Source of the DNA: Chinchilla lanigera
Lineage: Eukaryota > Chordata > Mammalia > Rodentia > Chinchillidae
DNA length: 64,000 nt
Direction of reading: 5' to 3'
Assembly (NCBI RefSeq): GCF_000276665.1
Contig: NW_004955465.1
Coordinates: 3,961,003-4,025,002, forward strand
The notes under the pieces are model-generated. The model was not told where the DNA came from. It ran no database searches and saw only the letters and a list, made by a program, of their open reading frames with translations. A program made the position numbers and the translations under genes. Positions within the stretch are counted from its first letter, which is position 1. Every line of letters starts with the position of its first letter. Of this stretch, positions 52,044 to 62,882 are shown in pieces.

Positions 52044-52245
52044 GCTGGGCACGGTGGCATGGTCTATGATTCCAGCTCTTGGAGGCTAAAGCAGAGGACC
52101 ACAAGTTCAAACCCAGACTGGGCAACAACCAACAGCTAAGTCAGTTAGGGAGACCCTGCTTCAGAATAAAAAGAAATACAATTTTAAAAGGGGATGGAGA
52201 TGTAGCTCAGTGTGAAGGCCTTGGGTTCGATTTCCAGCACTGAGA
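52044..52245 (+). mobile_element. B1-dID dimeric SINE
   Basis: GCTGGGCACGGTGGCATGG, B1 core to GGAGACCCTGCTTCAG, the AATAAAAAGAAATAC linker, then GGAGATGTAGCTCAGTGTG and GGGTTCGATTTCCAGC (dID B box). The dimer is nearly complete. Confidence 0.92.
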
Positions 52246-52318
52246 AGAAAAAATCAAGGAAGCAAGGAAGCAAGCAAGAAAGCAAGAAAGGAAGAAAGCA
52301 AGGAAGAAAGAAAAGAAA
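52246..52318. repeat. GAAAGCAA-type purine tail repeat
   Basis: Impure AAGCAAGGA/AAGAAAGC repeats, grown from the A-rich tail of the preceding SINE. Confidence 0.9.
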
Positions 52319-52319
52319 T

Positions 52320-53000
52320 CCAGGGTTCTGGATTATAGACAGGAGTGACCACATCTGGTTTAATTAATCTCATTTTTATGATAAATATTTTCTATGCACT
52401 TAAGAGAAGTATAGCTCTGAGTAATTATTGTTCTCTTATGGGCCCTTATAGCAGTCAGGGGTCGCTAAGAAGAGCAGAGTGCTCTGGTGCTTCTCAGATG
52501 GCTTTTCCTGTCTTCCTGCAGGAAGTGGGCGAGACAGTGCTGAGTCCATGCATGGGCCTGGTCAATCACCCCAAGGAGGCAAAATTTGCCGAGGGGGCCC
52601 TCTATGACGGCAGGAGCCAAGGCAGAGCTCACACACCATTCACAGACACACGGTGTTCTGCAGGTCTCTGTGATTGTCGAGGAGACACACAAGACACTGG
52701 AGAAGAAAGAAACTCGCGGGGTTTGCAGAAGAGCACGGAGAGCTACTTTTCTTAAGCTACATCCCCGTCTTCCATTTCTTTGAAAGGTGGTGTTCACTTT
52801 TTTTTGTGTCACCTCTCCAGTGGGTGGGTATGCACAGCCTTCTAACTCTGCACCTAATGGAATGGAGGTAGATTTGGGGGGAATAATGAGCAATTTCAGC
52901 ATGAGGGAAGAAACAGAAAAAAAAAACCAAAACGGGAAGCCATGGAGTAGTATATTTCTGAAAAAGTACAGATTGGGCTATCAGAGGTCTCCGTCATGCT
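52320..53000. other. Low-repeat interval, no gene recognised
   Basis: No repeat recognised. Frames of 136 and 145 codons overlap on opposite strands at 52345-52902; neither has a recognisable domain. Confidence 0.28.
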
Positions 53001-53009
53001 GGAACCTGA

Positions 53010-53175
53010 TCAGGAATGTATTCGGCTTTGTGGGCCATATAGTCTGTATCACAGCCACTCAGGTCTACTTCTGAAGCACAAACGCATCGTAGTCCACAAG
53101 AAAAAAATGGTTGTGGCTGTGTTTGAACACAAGCTGTGGAAACTGACGGCAGGCTGTAGCTGCCAGCGCCTGATC
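53010..53175. mobile_element. hAT-type DNA transposon relic (possibly MER20-like)
   Basis: TTCGGCTTTGTGGGCCATATAGTC, ACAGCCACTCAGGTCTACTTC, GAAGCACAAACGC, TGGTTGTGGCTGTGTTTGAAC and GCAGGCTGTAGCTGCCAGC follow the order of a hAT-Charlie element whose name I recall as MER20. The subfamily name is uncertain. Confidence 0.6.
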
Positions 53176-53474
53176 TAGAACACACCTGAGGGTGATGTGA
53201 ACCGTTACCTTTACCATAAGATTGTCTCCGATGGGGGAAAAAAAAAAAACAAAAGATTGTCTCTGATGGAAATGGGTGGTCCCTTCCCCCTCCCCTGCTG
53301 TCATACTGTTTTTCCTTCTTATCCCACACTTTCCACCCCAGCATTTTAGCTCCATTCTGCTGTAGGTGGTGACCCAAGAGACCAAGGTTTGGTTCCATCC
53401 TGGAGAACAGTAGGGAACGTGCACAGGCTGAGCCTACCTAGGTCCTTAGATGGGTGCTCATCCAAAAGCAAGTG

Positions 53475-53640
53475 CCCCTTCTCCTTCTCCTCCCCTCCTT
53501 CTTGTTCTTCTTCTCCTCCTTCTCCTTTACCTCTTCCTCACCCTCTTTTTTCCCTCCTTTTCAAACTTCTTTTTATTCCCCTCCTCCTTTTCCTGCTCTT
53601 CCTGCTCTCCCTCCTCCTCCTCCTCCTCTTCCTTCTGCTT
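53475..53640. repeat. CT-rich simple repeat
   Basis: TTCTCC/CTTCTTC/CTCCTCC repeats over about 165 bases. Associated Ser/Leu/Pro frames are artefacts. Confidence 0.93.
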
Positions 53641-53703
53641 GAGATTGAACCCAAGGGCTTGCACAGGCTAGCCCAGCTCTACCTCCGAGCTACATCTCCA
53701 GCA
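53641..53703 (-). mobile_element. dID-type SINE fragment
   Basis: GAGATTGAACCCAAGGGC, CAGCTCTACCTCCGAGC and CATCTCCAGC: solitary reverse-complement dID. Confidence 0.7.
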
Positions 53704-53952
53704 CTTTGCATAAATTTCATATCATATTCCATTAAAAGACACTGTCCTTATCAGGGCTCAAAAATAGGAAATCAAGGAAATAAAAGGTTCAGAAGGTTCC
53801 AGAAGCCAGAACTTAATTGAAGTGACAGTACCTGGCCTCCTACTCAAAATACTCTTTACAAAATACCCAGAGAGATGTGTAGTCTGGACTTCAGCTTGTG
53901 TCCAGATCCTCCTGTTTTCTCTACGTTCTCTTGGGTCCCCTGTGGAAGGATT

Positions 53953-54018
53953 GCTCTCTGTCTCTCTGTCTCTCTGTCTCTGTGTCTCTGTGTCTCTGTC
54001 TCTGTCCCTCTCTCTGTT
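53953..54018. repeat. TCTCTG simple repeat
   Basis: TCTCTGTC/TCTGTG units over about 65 bases. Confidence 0.93.
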
Positions 54019-54019
54019 A

Positions 54020-54970
54020 TGAGGCTTTATTCTCATTTCTCAAGATCTCTGCATCTATCAACTTAAAGATATGTACCAATTTACCCATGGGCCCTCTCAG
54101 AAACTTGTCCTGAGGTTCTCGTGTTTATCAGGGGGCAGGAGGGCTGGACTTTGCTGCTTCAAGTACGTCTGAAAAGTCTGCAGTGGTCCATCCTTCTTCC
54201 CACATGGTAGTGGGCAGTCTCTCACCCTCAGTGAATGTTTGCTGATGTTATTTTAAAGTTATAATTATAGACTTTTGTATATTAGTTTGATGAAGGATTC
54301 CAGAAGTTCCAGAAGCATTCTTTTGAGTGAAGAGAATTTTGCATAGATGCACAGACTCTCAATGTAAATCTGCCTTCCTGAGACTGAGGGGAAAGGCTGG
54401 GAAGGTGTCAGGACCCCTAGGGGAGCTAAGGGTGCCAATTTCTTTCCACTGTAGATAAGTGTTGGGTGCAGGGAGATCCTGGAAAAAGCCGAGCACTTTA
54501 TTGGCCCGTGGGTGGAGAGGCATTTTCAGAGCCTGTCCCGGCAGGTGCAAGGATGGCTTCTTGCACTGTTGCCTTAGGCTCTTCTGGGGAGGTGGCCACA
54601 GGGCTTCTGAAATGCAGCCAGCTGGGTGCAGCCTCCATTCTTATCACAGGGCTGGTCACAGGGGCTGTGGCTTTATCACATCAGGGTCAGCTGGTTATTT
54701 CGCCATATCCCAGGGATCCTTTAGCAACCAACCACATTACTTACATTTCAAGCATATCACAAGCTGTCTCGGCAAGCTTTATTGCTTAAGGCCTCTGGTT
54801 TCAAGTACTTTATGGAACAACAGCCTACGAAAGAGAGAAAGTCCACTTTCAAAAGGGCATTTAAAGTGCTATGCGTGGGCGTGTGTGGCAGGTCCCGGGA
54901 ATGAAGACATTTCAACCAGGACTCCAAACAAGAGTAACTTCTCATTTTATCCTTTCAATGAGTTTTCTTT
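54020..54970. other. Low-repeat interval, no gene recognised
   Basis: No confident repeat. The 199-codon plus frame 54459-55058 runs into L2 sequence at its end and has no domain, so it is unlikely to be a real gene. Part of 54.45-54.80 kb may be conserved or a diverged repeat. Confidence 0.3.
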
Positions 54971-54974
54971 TCAG

Positions 54975-55440
54975 ATGTCCACTAATTTCCTCAACTGGAA
55001 ATTCTGTTCCCTGTGTTGCATGCTTTGTCCTAGGCCCTGTGGATACCACAAGGAATAAAACAGGAAGAACATGGCCTCTCATGAAGTTTATATGGGACAG
55101 CCTGACAGTGACCACATAAATAAGATAATATGCACACTTCAGATGTTTCTAAGCGCCGTGGAGAACAGGAAAGCAGTGAAGGAAGTTAGATAGCTTTTTG
55201 TGGACTAATTGAGGAAGGCTGTTTTGAGCTCAATGGACAGGGAAGATCTCACATCAAGACCCCTGAAGGAGTTTAGGGAATGACCCCGGTGGATGTTTTA
55301 GGGGAGTGCATTTGAGCTTAACTGGGAAGAAGGCTTAAAGGCCCCGAGGGAGGAATGCTGCTGGGTGTGCTTGAGAGGCAGTGGCCAGTGTGGCCAGGTG
55401 GGAAATCATGAGGGGGCAAGAGGGACAAGATGAGATCCGG
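54975..55440 (-). mobile_element. L2 LINE 3' region, antisense
   Basis: GCATGCTTTGTCCTAGGCCC, GGAAGAACATGGCCTCTCATG, CAATGGACAGGGAAGATC, CCTGAAGGAGTTTAGGG, GAGGGAGGAATGCTGCTGGG and GGCAGTGGCCAGTGTGGCC match the antisense L2 phrase order. Related to 21595-22110. Confidence 0.68.
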
Positions 55441-56300
55441 AAGGCAGAAGCATCCAACGTACCCCTTAATCATTCAGCTATTCCGCGTTAATTTATGGAC
55501 ACCTACTATCTACTGTCTGTGTGCTTGAGTTTGTGTGTGTTAGGATGGGGGGTTGGTTGAATGTGTGCACTAATTAAGGGAGAAGGGCAATGTTTTGGGG
55601 CTGCTGATAGGGGGAAATCTAAGTAAAGCTATGACCTTTTCTGTTGCAATGCAGAATTCTCATGGGCCCTAAATGGCACACCCTAGTGGGAGAGAGTTTT
55701 CCAAAGAGTGGGCTTGAGACAGTGATTTTTATTTGGCTTTGGAAGACAGAACCTAATATTTTAGGAAAACCTTTTGAACTTTTTAACTAAGTCCACTCAA
55801 ATCTGTTCAAATCTGTTGGTATTTCCAAATGGTAGCAGGAAATTGCCCAGGAGTTTGGGCCAGAGGGAAATCTAAGAGATAACCCTCAGGCAGTTAAATG
55901 AGAGGTGTCAATAACAGCTTAGGGTTCTTTCCTGGTTTTCATGTAATTGATAGGAGATGAGCTCGTAATTCTTTTTTCCTAGAGGCAAGAATGATTTCAC
56001 AACATACTGATATTAGAACAAATGATTTTAACTTAAGGCTAGTACTGTTTGTATTATTTGAAAATAAAGCATGTGTATAGGAAATAGGGAGTACTAAAGA
56101 TATTCTAATTCGTCTCAGAAGCAGGTATTTTTGTGTGTCTGTCTCACATATGGATATGTAAATGTTGTATGCCAGGAGAAGCAAATATGTCCCTTCCAAA
56201 GTCCACCCGATGTCACCATGCTAGTAGGATCTTTCAGAAGCGTTCTGTGCTCGCGGCTTCTTTGTGGCGTCCTGCTGCTGTTTGCAGATAGAGTTACAGA
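55441..56300. other. Low-repeat interval, no gene recognised
   Basis: No confident repeat or gene. The TGTGTGTG run near 55530 is short. Confidence 0.25.
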
Positions 56301-56308
56301 TCATTCTA

Positions 56309-56437
56309 GGGGCTGGGGATTTAGCTCAGCGGCAAATCGCCTGCCTAGCAAGCGCAAGGTCGTGAGTTCGGTTCCCGGTACTGGAGAAAAAACAAAAAAA
56401 AAACCCAAAACAAAACAAAACAAAACAAAACAAAAAA
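56309..56437 (+). mobile_element. ID-like SINE, young, exact 18-base target-site duplication
   Basis: GGGGCTGGGGATTTAGCTCAG, GCCTGCCTAGCAAGCGC, GTTCGGTTCCCGGTACTGG and an AAAAC-repeat tail. AGAGTTACAGATCATTCT flanks it exactly (56290-56307 and 56438-56455). Confidence 0.96.
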
Positions 56438-56455
56438 AGAGTTACAGATCATTCT

Positions 56456-57285
56456 TATCAAATGGGAGTCTTTCAGAAGATGTCATTTGCTCCAGAAAGG
56501 CTCAACACGTCTCAGTTTCCCTGACAGTCAGGAGGACTCCCAACAGCGTGCTCTGATTTACCTCCCTCACTGGGCCAGCGTTTCCAGTGTGGCTTCATGG
56601 CTTCCATTCTGCCTACACATCCTGTTCAGGGCAGGCTGGGGTCCAGCCACCACCACAGCTGGGCCACACTGATTGTCTGAAACGTGTGATCGTGGGTCCC
56701 TTTCACTACAGCCCTGTGTGACGTTTTCTGTACTTTGTGAACCAGGAAGTGGATACATGGTCAAGTCACTCAGCTAGGACTTCCAAGGCCCATGCTTAAC
56801 CCTGAGTGTGGCTTTCAAATGTTAGTTCTTTGGTCTCTTGCATTTTAAAATGGTAATTAGCTAATCTAATTACAGAACTTAATGATAGTATCTTTTCTAA
56901 TGGTATTAATACATTGAGCCTTTATAATACATATGTCTCTATCATAGTATGCAACATATCATAATATGATCTACAGTAGATAGTATGACATTTTAAATAA
57001 AAACAATATAATTTCTAACGACACTGTACGTAGCAGATGAAGGGCGCAGACTACCACACAATCCACTGGGCAGATCACTGATGTTCAGGGCAGCCTAACC
57101 CTGTGTTCCGAGGTAGGAGTCACCTATACTTCTTTCCCCATTCCTCGACTCTCCAATCAGAGACACCGGGTGGCTGTGCTCTGCCTGGAGGGCCAGTTGG
57201 GTGAGATTCTCCCCGGAGCTCAGGGAGCACACCTGTTTTTGTGGACTCCTTACTCGCTCTTTGTAAATTCTTTCCAGACCATTTT
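56456..57285. other. Low-repeat interval, no gene recognised
   Basis: No confident repeat or gene. The AT-rich 56840-57020 part may be conserved or diverged repeat. Confidence 0.25.
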
Positions 57286-57289
57286 ATTG

Positions 57290-57960
57290 CTTTGTTGTTT
57301 CTTCCATCAAGTTGCCTTTAGATTTTGATGCTTTTCTCTCTCCTGTTTTTGGTCCTTCTCTGACCTCTGATTGGACATCTGGCTTCCTTGTGGCCTTCTC
57401 TGTCCACAGATCTTCTGCACTGCTCACTCTGCACAGCTGTATGTGCTGAATTTGTCTCCAGGACACGGGGTCCTCTAGTCAGTGGTTCCCTCTTGCTCAC
57501 TATCAAGTCTTCCCATCACAGCAGAGTTCAGAAACTTTTCCTGATGCTAAGCGGAATTTGGCTGTCGGTTAATCAAGCTCACATTATTTCTGCCTCTGTT
57601 TCCTTATTCGGATTTTTAGCTCTTCTAAATTTCAGCCAGATCTCAGAGTTTACTTCTCCAAAATCTCCATCATACTTCTCCATCCACACTGACATTTGGC
57701 TTTTCTGATGCCCTTTATGACCAATGGTAGTGGTCTTTGCCTATGCTATTCCTCTTCCTAGAATGCTTTTCCTTCTGTTTCTCACTCCGTTTTCCTCTGA
57801 CGCTCAGTTCAAGCCTTTTTTCCACTGAGAGTCCTGAGGGCTCTTTCTCTGTGATTTCACAGCACACCGTGTTCATCACTACGTCCCATAACTTCCTTGC
57901 ATGGATATGGCTCATGTGATACTTTTTTCTTCTAGACAAACAGATGAACATAGGAACAAA
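57290..57960 (+). mobile_element. Probable L2 LINE fragment
   Basis: CTCTGCACAGC..., GCTATTCCTCTTCCTAGAATGC, GACGCTCAGTTCAAGCC and TTCCACTGAGAGTCC resemble the sense L2 3' half (CTCTGCCTGGAACGC / CTTCAGGTCTTTGCTCAAATG phrases). Diverged; boundaries approximate. Confidence 0.5.
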
Positions 57961-57974
57961 AGAACACAAGCGTA

Positions 57975-58058
57975 GGGGCTGGAGATTTAGCTCAGTGGTG
58001 CAGTGTAAGGTTCTGAGTTCAATTCCTGGTACCCCCGCCAACCCCCCCCCCCAAAAAA
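57975..58058 (+). mobile_element. ID-like SINE with internal deletion and C-run
   Basis: GGGGCTGGAGATTTAGCTCAGTGG, then CAGTGTAAGGTTCTGAG, i.e. the CTGCCTGGCAAGC middle is missing, then TTCAATTCCTGGTACCCCCGCC and a C-run at 58036-58052. AAAAGAACACAA occurs on both sides, a target duplication. Confidence 0.88.
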
Positions 58059-58870
58059 AGAACACAAATGTGGCCAAATCCTGACTTTCCAAGCTTGGAA
58101 ACTTCTCCATGCTGTGTGTCTCAGTATGAGTGAGCCTTGCTGTCATTGCCTGCTTTGTTGATGCCTGGGGTTGTGACTCCTATTCCTCTTTCATGTTCTC
58201 TTCCATTCTCCTTGGCTTCGGGCTTCCCATTTCATTGCCTGATGGGGGCCTCTCACTTAGCAGATCTGGATATTCCACTTTTGGTCTTAGACTTGACTTC
58301 CTCCTGGGTCTGATTTCTAAGTCCCACTTGCAGTGAATCTACTTCTAACTCATCTGGGTAACAACTCTACCTACTTACAAAACCTACTACTCTACCTACT
58401 TAAAAAAAAAGCTGAAAGGTTTAACCAGAAAGCACGTGCATCATAATCAGATTATAGAAAACAGTGGGCATATGGGAATGTGTGCTTTCTATAGAAATCA
58501 GGATAATATGTAAGGTGAGTTTTGTCATATAGACAGGAAGTACAGACGGAAAGACCATCCTAGACAAGTATTTGTAGGAAGAGGGCCAGGGTTCAGCCTG
58601 AATTGGGTCAGGAAGGCCAGATAACGGCTGTTGATCTAGAAAATCTCCAGCTGTGCCAATAATTTTGTATGGGATGTCAAATTCTGAGGTGGTCTAGTTT
58701 GTGTCATAAACATCAGCTATACCTAAATTTGATAAAACTCTTGGCTTCTGGTAAGAGGCATCCCTATTTGACTTCATCATATTTAGCTTTTATTGCTCTT
58801 ATCAGCTCAGAAGACTATATTTTGGGGACCATTCTTCACAAAGAAACAGTTTGCTATATCAAGTAAGGAC
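58059..58870. other. Low-repeat interval, no gene recognised
   Basis: No confident repeat or gene. Some of 58140-58340 is CT-rich and may be diverged L2. Confidence 0.25.
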
Positions 58871-58877
58871 TTCGACT

Positions 58878-59065
58878 CTGGATTAGACCTGGGTTAAAAT
58901 TCTAGCTTCTCTGCTCGTTTAGTTGGGTGACCTTGAGCATGTTGCTTAACCTCTGCATGCCTCATTTCCTTTCTCCATTAAAAGAAATACCACCATAAAA
59001 CTCTTCGCATAAACTGCTTGATACAGAGTAAACATGTAATGGTAGCTATTATTTTTGCTATTTCT
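58878..59065 (+). mobile_element. MIR SINE
   Basis: GGATTAGACCTGGGTTAAAATTC, TTGGGTGACCTTGAGCATGTTGC, TTAACCTCTGCATGCCTC and GATACAGAGTAAACATG follow the MIR order in sense, from B-box region to 3' part. Confidence 0.85.
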
Positions 59066-60515
59066 TAGAATTACTATGTGAAAAACAATTAGTGAAGAAC
59101 AGCACATTTTCACTGAGATGTCTACGTTGGGTGCTCAGATAGACCCAGTCACAGACCAGCTACTGGATTTCCTTCAATACTGACAGTTAGGATTTGTGGC
59201 ATAAAAAAAAATATGAAGTATTATGCAACGTGAACCTTCATAGTCATGCAAAATGGTTTGAAACTCACATGTCAAGTCTGCCAGTGACAAGGATCCACAA
59301 TGTTTCTTCTCGTTCATTGCAAAGAATAGCTGGACACCAGGCGTTGTGTGCTTGTAAACAATTATTAAATTACCCTGTAGAGTTGTCTTCTCCAAGTGGA
59401 ATGAACTCAGTTCCTTTAACCTTTCCTAAGCATGGTTTTGATTTTCTGTCCCTTTAATCATCTCAGTGGCTCTCTTCTGAACTGTTTCCAAGTTCCTCAC
59501 ATCCTTCATTTTGCTGAGCACCCAGTGGCTCAAAATACTCTGCAAAACCTTTCCATGTGATGAACTGTGACTGTCCCATTTCTGGTGTAATGCTGCACAG
59601 GGTCATTTGCAAAGGACTTCCTTGCATGTTATTGATCTACTTACTGTATAGTGTAGTGAGGCGGGTACCATCATCCCTCTGTTTTGGGTGGTGTGGAATC
59701 AAAGACTCAGAAGGACTGAGAGGTCTGGGACTGGGACCAAGGTCACTGACCCCGGTGTTCTTTTCACTGTGTGCAGGTTCAGGCCAATAAACAATCCGTA
59801 AAGTACATGGTCATCTAAGTAATTTTCTGCTCTACTTCCCAAGAACTCTTTTTTTCCACCATTGTTGTGTTGGTTTCATTAATTTCCCTCCTCCAGATCT
59901 TTCCAAATTCTTCCATTTGACTCAGTGAACTTTCGGTACTTTGCTCTGACAGAGTTGAAATAGCTGGCATTGAGTGTGTTCCTTGAATAAGAGCTTTAGA
60001 GAGATGGCTTTGGAAATACCATTACATCAAAGTGCTGACTGAGAGTTTACCCCCACTCGTCTATGTTATGATGAGAAAACTTTTACCTATAGAACTGCTT
60101 GCTCACCATTACAATTACAAATGTTATGGGGCAAACAGGTGATCATAGACCCTTCTGGGGAACACTCCCCCCGACCCAGCATCAGCCCAGGATGCCAGGA
60201 GCACTTTCTGCGTGAACCTGTCTTCTTATGAGTGTGACCAAAATCTGCAGAGGATGGAGACTTCAGTCAGGTGCCAGACCGGGGATCCGCTTCTTAATGT
60301 TGATGTGGATTGGTCTTCCCATCCCTTAGATAAATACTGAATTCTCAAGAGACAAGCTCAGTCATCATGCAGGATTCAGAATTTCACAGGATTTATACAG
60401 TATCATCAAGGAAGAATTTTTTAAAAAGCCCACTCACCTGTATGCTGGATATTTGAAAAATAAAGTCACTGGCTGTTTGAATTAATGAGTCAATTACAAT
60501 GTTTTTATGTATTCC
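59066..60515. other. Low-repeat interval, no gene recognised
   Basis: No confident repeat or gene. A MIR-like phrase may lie at 59655-59750 (TTTTGGGTGGTGTGGAATC, GACTCAGAAGGACTGAG). The 59850-60010 part is a possible single-copy block. Confidence 0.27.
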
Positions 60516-60760
60516 CACACCCAGTTGTAACAACAACTGAGGAAGTTCTGGTTAAAGAAGAAACGCTGAGGAGGGTGAAGAGAGAGAGTTCAAACCCTGA
60601 TTTTGGTTTGCCCAGCTTTGAGCAGCCAGTTTTGATGTGGGGTAGCACCAGCCAGCCACCCGGATCTGACTCTCCAACTCCGCAACTGTGAGAAATAGTT
60701 TCTGTCATTTCTAAGCTGCCTGGTCTATGATTCTTTGGTATAGTAGCCTGAAGTAAGAGA
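60515..60760 (+). mobile_element. MLT1-type MaLR LTR, 3' part
   Basis: ACCCAGTTGTAACAACAACTG..., CAACTGTGAGAAATAGTTTC, TAAGCTGCCTGGTCTATG, ATTCTTTGGTATAGTAGCC and TGAAGTAAGAG correspond to the LTR 3' end (GTGAGAAATAAATTTC / CCCAGTCTATGGTATTTTG type phrases). Confidence 0.6.
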
Positions 60761-60779
60761 AGAAGTATTCCTTAAAAAT

Positions 60780-60885
60780 ACTTGATCATTAGAATTCTCT
60801 GGGGTCACCTGTGAAATGTGAATATTCCACCATCCATTCCTTGGAGATTAAGATTTCTGGGTCCTGGAACAGGGCACTGTGGTGT
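60780..60885. mobile_element. MER5-like hAT relic
   Basis: AGAATTCTCTGGGGTCACCTG, CTTGGAGATTAAGATTTCTGGG and TCCTGGAACAGGGC show MER5-type order in one orientation. Diverged. Confidence 0.5.
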
Positions 60886-60899
60886 ATATACTAAAAAGG

Positions 60900-61112
60900 G
60901 TTCTGGGTTAATGTTATGGTCAGGCAAGTTTGGGAAATACAGAATACATCAGATTCAGCTGGGGAACTCCTTGGTTATACAGATTTCCTAAGGCTAATCT
61001 GGTATCAGATTCAGCATGCATAGGACGAGGCCCAGGAATCTGCATTCTTAATTCCCAGTGCCCCTCAGATGGTTCCCGCATGGGTGGTTCTCACACTCAC
61101 CTGCCTAGAACA
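60900..61112 (+). mobile_element. MER5-like hAT relic
   Basis: GATTCAGCTGGGG..., GGTATCAGATTCAGCATGC, GAGGCCCAGGAATCTGC, ATTCTTAATTCCCAGTGCC and GGTGGTTCTCACACTCACC correspond to the MER5-type element around its CCAGGAATCTGCATT core. Confidence 0.62.
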
Positions 61113-61378
61113 GAATTGCTCTCTATTAAGAGCTTACTATGAACCTGATCCTGTCCAAGACGTTTGAAGCATTTGACCACATAGATATCTGCTCTCAACT
61201 TTCTGTCCGGCCAAATCCCTTGATGCCCAGTTGCTGTTGGGAATCCTGATAACTATTTTCTCAGGTTCCTCCACTTTCCTTTTGCACACATTGCCCAGGT
61301 TCCTACAGAGCTCACGACCAAACTTTCCAACATCACATATATCTGCTTTTCCAGACATCTGAGGCACAGAGAAGTTCT

Positions 61379-61472
61379 CCCCCCAACCCCCACCCCAGTA
61401 CTTGGAATCGAACTTAGGACCTCACGCTTGCCAGGCAGGCGCTGTGCCTCTGAGCTGAATCCCCAGCCCCCA
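61379..61472 (-). mobile_element. ID-like SINE with C-rich tail
   Basis: A C-rich tail (CCCCCCAACCCCCACCCC), CAGTACTTGGAATCGAACTTAG, GGCGCTGTGCCTCTGAGC and GAATCCCCAGCCCC. ACAGAGAAGTTCT flanks it exactly (61366-61378 and 61473-61485). Confidence 0.92.
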
Positions 61473-61707
61473 ACAGAGAAGTTCTGGTAGTATGCAGATC
61501 TCCTAGTTTGAAAATGATAGTGTGTAGATTCTTTAGAAGCAAGCTTTGTTCCCCTCTCACATTAAATTCAAAGAGTAAATTCACCATGAGGATTCGGGTT
61601 TAAAGGACACAATAATAGAATGTCTTCAAGATTGGCTTTTAAGAAAATGCAGAACCATTTGCATTGGTTCCAGAACTCTCTTCCCACAAAGACCTCCCAC
61701 AGATGTT

Positions 61708-61945
61708 CACAGATGTTCAAGTCCTTTATATAAAATGACACAGGGTTTACAGAGAACCGAAGCGTGTTTTTCTGTGTGCTTTAAATCATCTCTAGATGAC
61801 TTATCATATTTGTGATATGATGAATAGTTCTGCTGTATTATTAAGGAATAATAGGAAGAAAAAAAGGCTATGTAGGTTCAGTATAGACACAGTTCTTTCA
61901 AATACTTTTGAACCATGGCTGGTGGAATCCATATCTGTGATGCCG
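61708..61945. mobile_element. Tigger-like DNA transposon relic, fourth copy
   Basis: AAGTCCTTTATATAAAATGAC, GCTTTAAATCATCTCTAGATGAC, GTATTATTAAGGAATAATAGG, GTTCAGTATAGACACAGTTC and GAATCCATATCTGTG repeat the 4928/15884 family in the same orientation. An edge is lost. Confidence 0.68.
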
Positions 61946-62055
61946 TCATGATTGATACATTGTATCAGTTTGGGGAGTCTAGCCGTTTGGATCAGTGACT
62001 CAGCAGTTCTGCATCTTGGGGCGGAAAAGGACACGCCCTTACCCCTCTGGGATGT
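61946..62055. other. Short interval before the LTR, nothing recognised
   Basis: No repeat or gene recognised. Confidence 0.3.
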
Positions 62056-62445
62056 TGTTCATTGTGTCAATTTGAGAAGTTTAGGAGGTTAACTGTGTGA
62101 CTCAACAGGGAGCCAGGGTGCTTACTTTGTATTCATCCTGAGCCTGTGCAAGAGGAGGGCATGGAGACAATGTGAATGCTACATGCCCCCTGGGTAGGGG
62201 TAGCGTGCTTACAATATAAGGGAGGGAAAGAGGCCTGCTCTTCGCCACCATTCCTCCCTTTTGCTGTTGTTTTTGCTGTGTTCTACTGCCATGAACGTTT
62301 GCCCTCTTCCATGTGCCACTCTGCCTAGGAGCCAGCCAAGTACAAACTGAAACCTCCACAAACTGTAAGCTAAATAAAACCTTCCTTCCTTAATTTTGGG
62401 CATTGGGTATTTTGTCTCAGCAACAAGAGAAAAGTAACTAAGACA
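62056..62445 (+). mobile_element. Rodent MaLR-type solo LTR
   Basis: From TGTTCATTGTGTCAATTTG to AAGTAACTAAGACA, with CTGCCATGAACG, ATGTGCCACTCTGCC, CTGAAACCTCCACAAACTG and the polyadenylation-type GCTAAATAAAACC. Flanks GATGT (62051-62055) and GATGC (62446-62450) could be a 5-base target duplication with one mismatch. Same family as 23620 and 37573. Confidence 0.8.
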
Positions 62446-62655
62446 GATGCGCAGGGATACAGAGATTGACTGCATAAAGGATTTTCTTCATCACTGATGG
62501 AGGGCAGTAGCATAATAATAACAAGAAAGCTATACCATGAAGGTGCATTAGATTACACTTGCGCTATGATCCAGTTCTCAATGGGTTTAAAGAAACTCTT
62601 GGCTGAAAAGAATGAGAAGCTCAATATTCTATGAAGCTTCAAGAGCATCTTGATC
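62446..62655. other. Low-repeat interval, nothing recognised
   Basis: No repeat or gene recognised. Confidence 0.25.
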
Positions 62656-62659
62656 AGCT

Positions 62660-62882
62660 CCTTGACTTTGTTTCTTTTTTAATTTTTAAAATTTATTTTA
62701 AGAGTAAAAGAAGGAAAACATATTAACAAATAGACATCCATTTACAAAACATAACAAGAACAATATACGCAATGCAGAGTTACAGACAAAGTGGTAGGAA
62801 ATTAACAATGATTGTTGTATTACATACTGATATCTTCAAAGTGGTTTCTCAGGAAAACAAATAGAGACATGCAAGACTGATG
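62660..62882 (-). mobile_element. L1-associated 3' tail module, antisense
   Basis: Reverse complement of the 31.8-32.5 kb units: on the minus strand AGTCTTGCATGTCTC, GAGAAACCACTTTGAAG, AATCATTGTTAATTTCC and the T-rich 3' part are recognisable. It is one unit long. Confidence 0.68.

Noticed and set aside
54459..55058. 199-codon plus-strand frame, the longest in the window
   Set aside because: It runs into L2 sequence at its 3' end and shows no domain, signal or homology that I recognise; a mammalian gene would normally be exon-structured.
55676..55696. CTCF site at CACCCTAGTGGGAG
   Set aside because: Several core positions are mismatched; not scored as a site.
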